The translations under genes were made by a program, and so were the position numbers. The notes beneath the pieces are model-generated. The model ran no database searches. It saw only the letters and a program-made list of their open reading frames with translations, and had not been told where the DNA came from. DNA of 64,000 bases, taken from NCBI GenBank assembly GCA_016709145.1, contig JADJEK010000013.1, positions 79,205 to 143,204 of the forward strand. The letters run 5' to 3'. Shown one piece after another: positions 18,408-27,150 of the stretch. The DNA is from Planctomycetota bacterium. Lineage in GTDB: Bacteria > Planctomycetota > B15-G4 > JADJEK01. The stretch's first letter is position 1. Every line of letters begins with the position of its first letter.

Positions 18408-19336
18408 AGTCGTTCGTCTCCACGACCAAGGCGGCCGTCCTGCGTTGGTTCGACACGTCCGTCGATCCGCCCGATTCCGCGGCGGAGGCGCGTGTCGATT
18501 GGCTGCGTACCGTGCCATTCCTGCTGCTGCACCTCGCGTGTCTGCTCGCGCTGGGTTCGGGAGTCAGCGCCACGGCGTTGTGGATCGCCGGTGGTCTCTA
18601 CGCCGTGCGCATGTTCGCGATCACGGGCTTCTATCACCGCTACTTCTCGCATCGCGCGTTCAAGACGTCGCGAGCCTGGCAGTTCGTGTTCGCCGTCGCG
18701 GGCGCGTCGGCGGTCCAGCGCGGACCGCTGTGGTGGGCCGCGCACCATCGGCGTCACCATCGTTGCGCCGATGGGCCCGAGGATCCGCATTCGCCGAAGG
18801 AACACGGACTGCTGTGGAGCCACGTCGGCTGGATCACGTCGAAGAAGCACTTCGCGACCGATCTCGACGCGGTCCCCGATCTGGCGCGCTACCCCGAACT
18901 GCGGTTCCTCGATCGCTTCGACACGGTGGTGCCGTTCGCGCTGGCCGCGGCGCTGTACGGCCTCGGCGCCGCGCTCGAGCGCTTCGCTCCGAGTCTCGGG
19001 ACGAACGGCTTCCAACTCGTGGTGTGGGGCTTCGTCGTGTCGACGGTCGTGTTGTTCCACGCGACGTGCACGATCAACTCGATCGCGCACCGGTTCGGTC
19101 ACCAGCCGTTCTCGACCGGCGACGAGAGTCGCAACAACGCGCTGCTCGCCGTGATCACGCTCGGCGAAGGTTGGCACAACAACCACCACGCGTACCCGCA
19201 CTCCGCGGCGCAGGGCTTCCGCTGGTTCGAGTTCGATCCGACGTACCTCGTGCTGCGCGGACTCGCCGCGCTCGGAGTGATCCACGACCTGCGACCGGTG
19301 CCGATCGCGTTGCGTCGCGCGCGAGGAGCGTCGTGA
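18404..19336 (+). CDS. Acyl-CoA delta-9-type fatty acid desaturase
   Basis: A 310-residue integral-membrane di-iron desaturase. The three histidine boxes are present: HRYFSH (78-83), HRRHH (115-119) and HNNHH (258-262), with hydrophobic pairs between them. The family inserts a cis double bond into acyl-CoA or lipid-bound acyl chains using O2 and an electron donor; length and motifs fit the stearoyl-CoA/delta-9 class. The ATG overlaps the preceding stop (ATGA), and its own stop overlaps the next gene (GTGA). In this operon it could supply the double bond that the CFA-type enzymes modify. Confidence 0.94.
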   Translation: MKSFVSTTKAAVLRWFDTSVDPPDSAAEARVDWLRTVPFLLLHLACLLALGSGVSATALWIAGGLYAVRMFAITGFYHRYFSHRAFKTSRAWQFVFAVAGASAVQRGPLWWAAHHRRHHRCADGPEDPHSPKEHGLLWSHVGWITSKKHFATDLDAVPDLARYPELRFLDRFDTVVPFALAAALYGLGAALERFAPSLGTNGFQLVVWGFVVSTVVLFHATCTINSIAHRFGHQPFSTGDESRNNALLAVITLGEGWHNNHHAYPHSAAQGFRWFEFDPTYLVLRGLAALGVIHDLRPVPIALRRARGAS

Positions 19337-20577
19337 AGATCGCGGTCGTCGGCTCCGGCATCGGTGGACTCGCGAGCGCGTGGCTGCTGTCGCGCGAACA
19401 CGAGGTCACGGTGTTCGAAGCCGACGATCGCATCGGTGGTCACGTGCACACGCATGCCGTCGCCGATGCCGGCGCGGAGTTCGCGATCGACACCGGCTTC
19501 ATCGTGTTCAACGAGCGCACGTATCCGAACTTCGTGAAGTTGCTGCGTGCTCTCGACGTGGCCTCACAGCCGTCCGACATGAGCTTCTCGGTCGCCGATG
19601 CGCGCACCGGCATCGAGTGGAACGGCACCTCGCTCGACACGCTGTTCGCGCAACGACGCAATCTGCTGCGGCCGTCGTTCCTGCGCATGGTCGCCGACGT
19701 GTTGCGCTTCAACCGCGAGGCGACCGCGTACGCCGATGGCACGGCCGCCGATCTGCCGATGCGCGCGTTCCTCGAGCGTGGGCGTTATCGGCCCGAGTTC
19801 GTGCGGCTCTACCTCGTGCCGATGGCGGCCGCGATCTGGTCGATGCCCGAAGGCGACGTGCTCGACTTCCCGTTCCGCACGTTCGCGACCTTCTTCAAGA
19901 ACCACGGCATGCTCAGCGTCGACGATCGGCCGCGGTGGCTCGCGATCCGCGGCGGCTCGCGCCGCTACGTCGACGCGTTGGTCAGGCCGTTCGCGGACCG
20001 CATCCGGACGCGAGCGATGGTCGCACGCGTCACGCGACACGACGCGCACGTCGAGGTCGTCGCGAACGCGGGCCCGGAGCGCTTCGACGCGATCGTGCTC
20101 GCGTGCCACAGCGATCAGGCGCTCGCGATGCTCGCCGACGCGTCGACGCAGGAGCGCGAGATCCTCGGCGCCGTGCGCTTCCAAGTGAACGACACCGTGC
20201 TGCACTCGGACGCGACGCTGATGCCGCGCACGCGCAAGGCATGGGCGAGCTGGAACTACCACCTCGACGATGCGCCCGGATCGCGCGCGCGCTTGACCTA
20301 CTGGATGAATCGGCTGCAGACGTTGAACAGTCAGCGGCCGTGGTGCGTGACGCTGAACGCGACCGAACGCATCGCGCCGGCCTCGATCCAGGCGCGCATG
20401 ACGTACCACCATCCGGTGATGACGGCGGCGGCCGACGCCGCGCGCGCCCGCGTCGGCGAGATCGACGGCGTTCGCCGCACGTACTTCGCCGGCGCGTACT
20501 GGGGCTTCGGCTTCCACGAGGACGGCCTGAACTCTGCGCTGCGCGTCGCGGCCCATTTCGGCGCGAGCCTGCGATGA
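19333..20577 (+). CDS. FAD-dependent amine-oxidase-like oxidoreductase (COG2907 type)
   Basis: A 414-residue flavoprotein. The Rossmann dinucleotide motif VVGSGIGGLASAW begins at residue 5, with 'VFEADDRIGGHVHTH' completing the FAD site. 'TGFIVFNERTYPNF' and the C-terminal 'TYFAGAYWGFGFHEDGLNSA' are typical of COG2907 proteins, which cluster with DUF1365 and CFA synthase in many bacteria. It probably oxidises or reduces a fatty-acyl chain; the reaction is not established. The start is the GTG at 19333 in a GTGA overlap with the desaturase stop. The next gene is coupled by ATGA. Confidence 0.92.
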   Translation: MKIAVVGSGIGGLASAWLLSREHEVTVFEADDRIGGHVHTHAVADAGAEFAIDTGFIVFNERTYPNFVKLLRALDVASQPSDMSFSVADARTGIEWNGTSLDTLFAQRRNLLRPSFLRMVADVLRFNREATAYADGTAADLPMRAFLERGRYRPEFVRLYLVPMAAAIWSMPEGDVLDFPFRTFATFFKNHGMLSVDDRPRWLAIRGGSRRYVDALVRPFADRIRTRAMVARVTRHDAHVEVVANAGPERFDAIVLACHSDQALAMLADASTQEREILGAVRFQVNDTVLHSDATLMPRTRKAWASWNYHLDDAPGSRARLTYWMNRLQTLNSQRPWCVTLNATERIAPASIQARMTYHHPVMTAAADAARARVGEIDGVRRTYFAGAYWGFGFHEDGLNSALRVAAHFGASLR

Positions 20578-21350
20578 ATCGCATGCACAGCGCGCTGTAC
20601 CACGGGGTCGTCGACCACGCGCGAACCGACGCGACGCCGCACGCGTTCTCGTACCGCGTGTTCCTGACGTGGCTCGATCTCGACGAACTCGACGTCGTGT
20701 TCCGCGGGCGTTGGCTGTGGTCGACGCGGCGGCGCGCGCTGGCGTGGTTCAAGCGCTCCGACTACCTCGGCGACCCGAGCGTGCCGTTGGCCGTGGCCGT
20801 GAAGGAGCGGATCCGCGAACGCTGCGGCTTCGTGCCTGCCGGTCCGGTGCGCATGCTGACGACCCTGCGCACGCTCGGCGTCTGCTTCAACCCGGTGACG
20901 TTCTATTACGCGTACGACGCGAGCGGTGCGCGCGTCGAAGCCGTCGTCGCCGAGATCACGAACACGCCGTGGAACGAGCGGCACTCGTACGTGTTCGACG
21001 TGCGTGGGGGCGAGGCGGATTCGTGGAGCGCGACGTTCAAGAAGGACTTCCACGTCTCGCCGTTCATCGACATGGACTGCGATTACGACTGGGCGTTCAC
21101 CGCGCCCGGCGATGCATTGGACGTCCGCATGCACAACATGCGCGGCGGTCGGTCGGTGTTCTTCGCGTCGTTGCGTGCGCGCCGCGTCGAGATCGGCGCG
21201 GGCTCGCTGGCCGCCGCGTTGCTGCGTTTCCCGGCCCAGCCGCTGCGCGTGCTCGCCGCCATCTATTGGCAAGCGCTGCGCCTGTGGTGGAAGGGCGCGC
21301 CGTTCTTCGTCCATCCCAAGAAACGCGTGGCCGCGGACGCGGGCGCGTGA
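20574..21350 (+). CDS. DUF1365 domain-containing protein
   Basis: A 258-residue member of DUF1365 (COG3496), recognised by 'ALYHGVVDHARTDATPHAF', 'LGVCFNPVTFYYAYD', 'TNTPWNERHSYVF' and 'KKDFHVSPFIDMDCDY'. The function is unknown; the family is nearly always found between a COG2907 flavoprotein and a CFA synthase, as here. It starts in an ATGA overlap with the flavoprotein gene and ends 10 nt before the CFA synthase ATG, which has its own GAGG ribosome site. Confidence 0.93.
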   Translation: MNRMHSALYHGVVDHARTDATPHAFSYRVFLTWLDLDELDVVFRGRWLWSTRRRALAWFKRSDYLGDPSVPLAVAVKERIRERCGFVPAGPVRMLTTLRTLGVCFNPVTFYYAYDASGARVEAVVAEITNTPWNERHSYVFDVRGGEADSWSATFKKDFHVSPFIDMDCDYDWAFTAPGDALDVRMHNMRGGRSVFFASLRARRVEIGAGSLAAALLRFPAQPLRVLAAIYWQALRLWWKGAPFFVHPKKRVAADAGA

Positions 21351-21360
21351 GGAGTTCGTG

Positions 21361-22647
21361 ATGTCGTCCGTTCCGACCTGGCTCGAACGCACGTTGAAGT
21401 CCGCCGTGCTCACGCGCTTGCGTGGGCTCGAGTTCGGCGCGCTGACGATCGTCGATGGCGGCGAGCGCCACGATTTCGGCGGCGGCCTCCACGGCGCGAC
21501 CGAGCCGTCGGCGACCGTGATAGTCCACGACCCCGCGTTCTGGCCCGCATTGGCTCTGCAAGGCAGCGTCGGCGCGGGAGCGACCTACGTCAACGGCGTG
21601 TGGGACGCCGACGATCTGGCGCAGCTCGTGCGCGTGTTCGTGCGCAACCGCGATGTCCTGAACGGTCTCGAGCGCGGGCTCGCGCGCTTGTCGGCGCCGG
21701 TGCTGCGCTTCCTGCATGCGCGCAACGAGAACACGCGGACCGGCGCGCGGCGCAACATCGTGGCGCACTACGACCTCGGCAACGACTTCTTCGCCGAGTT
21801 CCTCGATCCGACGATGACGTACTCGTGCGGTCTGTTCGAGCGCGGCGACGAAACGCTCGAGCAAGCGCAGCGCGCGAAGATCGACCGGTTGTGCCGCAAG
21901 CTCGCGCTGCGCCGCGGCGATTCCCTGCTCGAGATCGGCACCGGCTGGGGAGCTTTCGCGATCCACGCGGCGAAGCACTACGGCTGCAAGGTCACGACGA
22001 CGACGATCTCACCGGCGCAGTACGAGATCGCGCGTGAACGCATCGCGCGCGAGGGACTCGAGTCGCGCATCACGCTGTTGCTCGAGGACTACCGCGATCT
22101 GACCGGGCGCTTCGACCGCGTGGTGTCGGTCGAGATGATCGAGGCGGTCGGCGCGCGGTTCCATCCGGACTTCTTCCGCACGCTGATGGATCGGCTCGAC
22201 GTCGACGGCATCGCGGCGATCCAGGCGATCACGATCCAGGACCAGGAATTCGAGCGCGCGCGTCGCTCGGTCGACTTCATCCAGCGCTACATCTTCCCGG
22301 GCAGTTGCATTCCGTCGGTCACGGCGTTGCTCGACGCCGCGACGCGCGCGTCCGACTTGCGACTGTTCCATCTCGAGGATTTCGGCCCGCACTACGCGAC
22401 GACGCTCGCGGCATGGAACGAACGCATGCACGCGCGCCGCGAATCGATCCTGGCGCTCGGCTACGACGCCAAGCTGCTGCGGTTGTTCGAGTTCTACTTC
22501 AAGTACTGCGAAGGCGGCTTCGCCGAGCGCGCGATCGGATTGGCGCAGCTCGTGTTCACGCGCCCCGGATGCAAGCGTGCGCCGATCCTCGGTTCGCTGG
22601 CGTCGCGCGGCGCACCGCTCGAGTCGGCGGTGTCGGCGGGCGCGTGA
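21361..22647 (+). CDS. Cyclopropane-fatty-acyl-phospholipid synthase family methyltransferase (copy 2)
   Basis: A 428-residue protein of canonical CFA synthase length. The N-terminal domain ends near residue 125. 'NIVAHYDLGNDFFAEFLDP' and 'MTYSCGLFERGDETLEQAQ' lead into the SAM domain with LEIGTGWGAFAIH and 'VSVEMIEAVGARF'. The C-terminus has the usual 'FIQRYIFPGSCIPS' and 'FYFKYCEGGFAERAIG' motifs. It adds a methylene or methyl group from SAM across the double bond of phospholipid acyl chains. The ATG at 21361 follows GTGAGGAG. The stop overlaps the DUF2878 start (GTGA). Confidence 0.94.
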   Translation: MSSVPTWLERTLKSAVLTRLRGLEFGALTIVDGGERHDFGGGLHGATEPSATVIVHDPAFWPALALQGSVGAGATYVNGVWDADDLAQLVRVFVRNRDVLNGLERGLARLSAPVLRFLHARNENTRTGARRNIVAHYDLGNDFFAEFLDPTMTYSCGLFERGDETLEQAQRAKIDRLCRKLALRRGDSLLEIGTGWGAFAIHAAKHYGCKVTTTTISPAQYEIARERIAREGLESRITLLLEDYRDLTGRFDRVVSVEMIEAVGARFHPDFFRTLMDRLDVDGIAAIQAITIQDQEFERARRSVDFIQRYIFPGSCIPSVTALLDAATRASDLRLFHLEDFGPHYATTLAAWNERMHARRESILALGYDAKLLRLFEFYFKYCEGGFAERAIGLAQLVFTRPGCKRAPILGSLASRGAPLESAVSAGA

Positions 22648-23174
22648 GGATCGTCAACTTCGCGTTGTTCCAAGTGGCGTGGTTCGCGTGCGTGCTCGGC
22701 GCGGCGTCGGGAAAGGTCGTCCTCGGCACGGCTCTCGCGCTCGCGTTGCTGGGCGTGCATTTCGTCTGGTGCACGCGCGATCGACGGGCCGACGCGCGGT
22801 TGATCGCGGTCGCGGTCGCGTTCGGCGCCGTCGCCGATTCGCTGCTCCTCGCGCTGCACCGAGTGGAGTACGTCGCGCCGCTGGCGCCTGCGCTGGCGCC
22901 GGCGTGGATCCTCACGCTGTGGGCGTGGTTCGCCGCCACGCAGTTGCACTCGATGACGTGGTTGCAAGCGCGGCCGCTCGCAGCGGTCGTGCTCGGCGTC
23001 GTCGGTGGTTCGCTCAGTGATCTGGCTGGCGAACGCATGGGAGCGCTGCGGTTCCTCGAACCGCGCTGGCAGGGACTGGCACTCGGCGCCGTGTCGTTCG
23101 GCGTCGCGACCCTCGGGCTTTCACGACTCGCGAGCCGGATGCGTGCGCGCGGTCACGGGCCAGAGGTCAGATGA
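22644..23174 (+). CDS. DUF2878 membrane protein
   Basis: A 176-residue protein made largely of hydrophobic helices (about five), starting at the GTG in a GTGA overlap with the CFA synthase stop. 'NFALFQVAWFACVLGAASGK' at the start and 'GVVGGSLSDLAGERMGALRF' near the end match DUF2878, a family of unknown function that recurs in this type of lipid-modification cluster. It probably supports the pathway in the inner membrane. Its last bases overlap the 3' end of the leftward gene at 23167-23604 by 8 nt. Confidence 0.85.
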   Translation: MRIVNFALFQVAWFACVLGAASGKVVLGTALALALLGVHFVWCTRDRRADARLIAVAVAFGAVADSLLLALHRVEYVAPLAPALAPAWILTLWAWFAATQLHSMTWLQARPLAAVVLGVVGGSLSDLAGERMGALRFLEPRWQGLALGAVSFGVATLGLSRLASRMRARGHGPEVR

Positions 23175-23604
23175 TGCGATCCACGAGCCTCTGCTCGCCG
23201 CCGGGCAGGTTGCCCGCGCTGCCGTAGACCTCGGCCGCACGGCGGCGCAGTTCGTGGACCGACGCTTCGTACTCGCGAACCTGCGTGCGCGCTTCGTCGA
23301 GGCGCTCGCGGTCCGCGCGTTCCTTGCGTCGACGTTCGCGGAGGCGCTCGGCGCGGTCCTTGCGCCGCGCCGCGATCTCTTGCGCGTCGGGACCGTCGCG
23401 CGCGGAGCGGATCGCATCGCGCTGCGCGTGGGCCTCTTGCCGATCCGTCGCGGTGGCGACCTGGGACCGCGGATCGGCTTGCTGCTTGGGATCGACCGCC
23501 TGGGTCGACGTCAGGCGCGGGGGCGCCTGGCGCGCGCTCGAGGTATCGCGCGTGACGGCCGTATTCGGACGCTGGATGCCCTGGGTCTGGAAGGAGTCAT
23601 GCAC
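23167..23604 (-). CDS. Hypothetical charged, probably coiled-coil protein
   Basis: A 145-residue protein starting at a GTG. The first half is polar and Gln/Ala/Thr-rich. The second half is a strongly charged Arg/Glu helix ('KDRAERLRERRRKERADRER' and on) that looks like a coiled coil, ending in 'GEQRLVDRII'. No family was recognised. The high charge is unlike random shadow frames, and no better gene occupies the opposite strand over most of it, but it is not certain. It converges with the lipid operon, overlapping it by 8 nt. Confidence 0.55.
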   Translation of the reverse strand: MHDSFQTQGIQRPNTAVTRDTSSARQAPPRLTSTQAVDPKQQADPRSQVATATDRQEAHAQRDAIRSARDGPDAQEIAARRKDRAERLRERRRKERADRERLDEARTQVREYEASVHELRRRAAEVYGSAGNLPGGEQRLVDRII

Positions 23605-23835
23605 GGCGGTTCACCGTTGACCACCCGACGGGCAGACGGGGAGGGTCTCCGAACTTCCCTTCGGCAGGCGTCGGGGCTCGATGCAGTCGAAAATCCGGCC
23701 GCTCGCGGGGGGCTCGATCGGGCCTCGGAACTGGCACGATGGATGCTCGTCGTGCCGGATCCTCGCGAAACGGGCGTTCTTGCCTCAAATGGGGTGGAGT
23801 GAGCCCGGTCCGGCCTCGTCGGGAGCATCTCTGTC

Positions 23836-25641
23836 ATGACGGCACGTTTGGTCGCCTTGATGGCGTTCGTGCTTTTCCTGTGCCTCGGCGCGTTCACGTT
23901 GCTGCTGCAGTCGTCGCGCGAGATCGTGATCCGCGAAGCCAAGGAAGCCCTGCGGACGACGAGCTTCGAAACGCTCGACGCCGTGGCGAGGGCTTCGATG
24001 GAGATCCGCGTGGCCGATGCGTCGACCGGCATGCCGTGGATCGGGCCGTGGCCGCCGCGTACCGGGCGCTGGTGGAGCGCTCTCGCACACGAAGCGGGAG
24101 TCCCGACCGATCTGCCGGGCGGCATCGTGAACGAGTTCACGGCGGCGAGCGGGCTCGCCTGGAGTGCCGATGCGACTCCGTTGCGCATGATCGACGAGCG
24201 GCAAGAGGTCTGGATCACGGGCCCCGGCGCGCAGGTGCCGGGGGCGGGGCGCCAGGGCAACATGTTCGTGCGACGTGGGACGGAGCATCGTGTCGCGCAG
24301 TTCGTTCCGACCGGTGGGGAGTCGCATCCCACGGGAGCGGAGCTCGAGTCGAACCAGAGCGTGCGCGTGCTCGCGCTCACGGCCGACGGTCTGGTGCGAA
24401 CCGGCCGCGCGGGAGCCGAGGGCTCGGGTTCGCCGCAAGCGCCGCCGGAAGGAATGCAGCTCGACGAGCTCTACGTCTCGAACAGCGACGTGACCGGAGT
24501 CGCGTGCGAGAAGTTCGCGATCACTCTCGCGTTCCTGCCCGGCTCCGTGGCGCTCGCGAAGTCCGAGCGCGCCTCGGGTCCGGCGAACGAACCCTCAGCG
24601 GTCGACCTGGTGCTGGAGTCGGACTCCAAGGACTCACGCAAGTTCGTCCACTTCGAGGTGCCGGGAGAGTTCGATTCGATCTTCCGCGCCGCGCAGCAGA
24701 AGTCGCTGTGGTGGTTCGTCGGCGTGCTCGCGGTCGGCACCGTGCTATCGGCCGGGTTGGCGCGACGGTTCACGCGACCGATCCGCGACCTCGACGTCGC
24801 GCTGCGGCGCCTGTCCGACGGGGATCTCGACGTCACCGTGGACGTCAACGGCAAGCACGAAGTCGGTCGGTTGCAAACCGCGTTCAACGCGATGGCGCGG
24901 CGATTGGCGAAGTCGCGCGAGATCGAGAAGGAACTGCATCGGCGCGAGAAACTGTCGGCGCTCGGTCGACTCGCGGCCGGCGTCGCGCACGACGTGCGCA
25001 ATCCGCTGCATTCGATCCAGCTCACGCTCGATCACCTCGGCGACGCGGCACGACCTCGGGACGCGTCGCCGGCGCACGAGTTCGATCGCGGCGTGCGCTT
25101 GATCCGCGGCGAGATCGAGCGACTCGACCGCTTGGTCGAGAACTTCCTGTGCTTCGCGCGCGCGGATGGCCGTCGGGCCGAAACGGTCGATCTCGGTGCG
25201 CTGCTCGCCGACGTGGCGAACTTCGTCGCGAAGGAAGCGCAGCGGCGCGGACTCGTCATCGCCGTCGAAGCGGAGACGCGCGGCTTGGAGCTGGCCGCGA
25301 ATCCGGAATCGCTGCGTTCGGCGCTGCTGAACCTCGTGCTGAACGGCTTCGAAGCCATGAGCCCGGGCGGCACCCTGACCTTGCGCGCGCGGACCGAAGG
25401 CGACGCGGTCGTGGTCGAAGTCGAGGACACCGGCCGCGGGATCGCGCCCGAGGACCAGGAGCGCGTGTTCGAGTTCGGCTTCACCACGCGCGCCGATGGC
25501 CACGGTCTCGGCCTCGCGATGGTGCATCAGGTCGTCGTCGAAGAACACGGTGGTCGCGTCGGTCTGGCGTCGTCGCCCGGAGTGGGGACGCGCGTTCGCA
25601 TCGAGTTGCCGGTGCGCGTGCCTGCGCAGGTGGTCGCATGA
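23836..25641 (+). CDS. Membrane sensor histidine kinase (HAMP, NtrB/AtoS-like)
   Basis: A 601-residue two-component sensor. The first membrane helix is at about 4-26, a periplasmic sensing region runs to about 288, and the second helix lies at about 290-313. HAMP follows (about 314-366), then HisKA with the phospho-accepting H385 in GVAHDVRNPLHS. The ATPase domain has N, G1 and G2 boxes ('LNLVLNGFEAMSPGG', 'VEDTGRGIAPED', 'GHGLGLAMVHQ'). The periplasmic part has no recognised fold, so the stimulus is unknown. The stop overlaps the next start as ATGA. The pair forms a classic sigma-54 two-component system. Confidence 0.94.
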   Translation: MTARLVALMAFVLFLCLGAFTLLLQSSREIVIREAKEALRTTSFETLDAVARASMEIRVADASTGMPWIGPWPPRTGRWWSALAHEAGVPTDLPGGIVNEFTAASGLAWSADATPLRMIDERQEVWITGPGAQVPGAGRQGNMFVRRGTEHRVAQFVPTGGESHPTGAELESNQSVRVLALTADGLVRTGRAGAEGSGSPQAPPEGMQLDELYVSNSDVTGVACEKFAITLAFLPGSVALAKSERASGPANEPSAVDLVLESDSKDSRKFVHFEVPGEFDSIFRAAQQKSLWWFVGVLAVGTVLSAGLARRFTRPIRDLDVALRRLSDGDLDVTVDVNGKHEVGRLQTAFNAMARRLAKSREIEKELHRREKLSALGRLAAGVAHDVRNPLHSIQLTLDHLGDAARPRDASPAHEFDRGVRLIRGEIERLDRLVENFLCFARADGRRAETVDLGALLADVANFVAKEAQRRGLVIAVEAETRGLELAANPESLRSALLNLVLNGFEAMSPGGTLTLRARTEGDAVVVEVEDTGRGIAPEDQERVFEFGFTTRADGHGLGLAMVHQVVVEEHGGRVGLASSPGVGTRVRIELPVRVPAQVVA

Positions 25642-27050
25642 ACGCGGAGCTCGTGACCGACGCCCCGCGTCTGCTCGTCGTCGACGACGAGCCGACGCAG
25701 CGCGAGATGCTGCAGTTGTTGCTGCGGCGCGCGGGCTTCCAGGTCACGGTGGCGCGCGACGGCCAGGAGGCGCTGAACGTCCTCGAGCGTCAGTCGTTCC
25801 ACTTGGTGCTGTCCGACCAACGCATGCCGGGCATCGATGGCCTCGAATTGCTCGTGCGCGTGCGCGAGGCGCGGCCCGATCAACCGTTCGTGCTCATGAC
25901 GGCCTACGGTTCGGTCGAGTCCGCGGTCGCGGCCATGAAGCGCGGTGCGGCCGACTACCTGACCAAGCCGTTCAACAAGGACGAGTTGTTGCTCGTGCTC
26001 GAGCGCGTCCTGCGCCAGCGCCGGTTGCAAGACGAGGTCGAGGAGTTGCGCAATCAGCTCTCCGATCGCTCGCGCCTCAGTGGGTTGATCGGCGTGTCGG
26101 CGCCGATGCGGGCCGTGTTCGAGCGCATCGAACGCGTGGCCGGGACGGATGCGTCGGTGCTCGTGACCGGCGAGAGCGGCACCGGCAAGGAGCTCGTCGC
26201 GCGCGCGATCCACGACCGCAGCAAGCGCGCGGCCGGGCCGTTCGTCGCCGTCAATTGCGCGGCGATCCCCGACGCGCTGCTCGAGACCGAGTTCTTCGGC
26301 CACGAAAAGGGTGCGTTCACGGGAGCGATCCGCGCTCGCCCCGGTGCGTTCGAGTCGGCGCAAGGGGGAACGCTGCTGCTCGACGAGATCGGCGCGATGC
26401 GCGTCGACTTGCAAGCGAAGTTGTTGCGTGCGCTGCAAGAGCGTGAAGTCCAACGGCTCGGCGCGGAGAAGCCGGTGGCCGTCGACGTGCGCGTGATCGC
26501 GGCGACCAGCGAGGATCTCGACGAAGCGATCGCGAACCGCTCGTTCCGCGAGGATCTCTATTACCGACTGAACGTGGTGCCGATCGAGTTGCCGCCGTTG
26601 CGCGATCGGTCCGAGGACATCCCGTTGCTGCTCGACGCGTTCGCGCGCCGCGCGGCCGCGCGCCACGATCGTCCGGTGCATCGCATCCATCAAGACGTCG
26701 TCGAGCGGTGCTGCGAGTACGCGTGGCCCGGGAACGTGCGCGAACTGCAAAACGTCGTCGAACGCATGGTCGTGCTCGCGCGCGGCGAGGAACTCGGACT
26801 CGACGATCTGCCCGAGGCGATCCGGGCATCGAGCGAACCGACCGCGAGCGCGCGGACCGACGCGTTGGCCCTGCCGAACGACGGCGTCAGCCTCGCCGAA
26901 CTCGAGCGCAAGTTCATCGTCGAAGCGCTCGCGCGCAGCAAGGGCAGTCTGGGGCCGGCGGCGCGCATGCTCGCGCTCAGCTACAAGACGCTCCAATACC
27001 GCGTGCGCAAGTACCGCATCGAGAAGGGCGAGTACCTGAGCCCAGGTTGA
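25638..27050 (+). CDS. Sigma-54-dependent response regulator (NtrC/AtoC family)
   Basis: A 470-residue bacterial enhancer-binding protein. The receiver domain has the acidic pair D16-D17, the phospho-acceptor D60 (VLSDQRMPG) and the conserved K in 'DYLTKPFNKDE'. The AAA+ domain has Walker A GESGTGKE (about 177-184) and the sigma-54 contact loop GAFTGA (about 225-230). A Fis-type helix-turn-helix closes the protein ('SKGSLGPAARMLALSYKTLQ'). It would be phosphorylated by the coupled kinase and activate RpoN promoters; none was identified with confidence in the window. A large hairpin (27094-27150) lies 43 nt after the stop. Confidence 0.95.
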   Translation: MNAELVTDAPRLLVVDDEPTQREMLQLLLRRAGFQVTVARDGQEALNVLERQSFHLVLSDQRMPGIDGLELLVRVREARPDQPFVLMTAYGSVESAVAAMKRGAADYLTKPFNKDELLLVLERVLRQRRLQDEVEELRNQLSDRSRLSGLIGVSAPMRAVFERIERVAGTDASVLVTGESGTGKELVARAIHDRSKRAAGPFVAVNCAAIPDALLETEFFGHEKGAFTGAIRARPGAFESAQGGTLLLDEIGAMRVDLQAKLLRALQEREVQRLGAEKPVAVDVRVIAATSEDLDEAIANRSFREDLYYRLNVVPIELPPLRDRSEDIPLLLDAFARRAAARHDRPVHRIHQDVVERCCEYAWPGNVRELQNVVERMVVLARGEELGLDDLPEAIRASSEPTASARTDALALPNDGVSLAELERKFIVEALARSKGSLGPAARMLALSYKTLQYRVRKYRIEKGEYLSPG

Positions 27051-27093
27051 TCGCGGTCGCTCGACGCGAGTCGCGATCGGTGTTCGTCAACGG

Positions 27094-27150
27094 GATCGAT
27101 TGGGTTCGCGAGTCGTCGCTGTACGCGACGATTCGCGAACCCAATCGATC
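27094..27150. terminator. Bidirectional terminator-like hairpin between convergent genes
   Basis: The arms 27094-27119 and 27125-27150 are complementary over 26 bp with a single mismatch, around a 5-nt TGTAC loop. The structure sits between the 3' ends of the response regulator and feoB, and its last two bases lie inside the feoB stop codon. It probably terminates both converging transcripts. No T-run is present. Confidence 0.7.
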
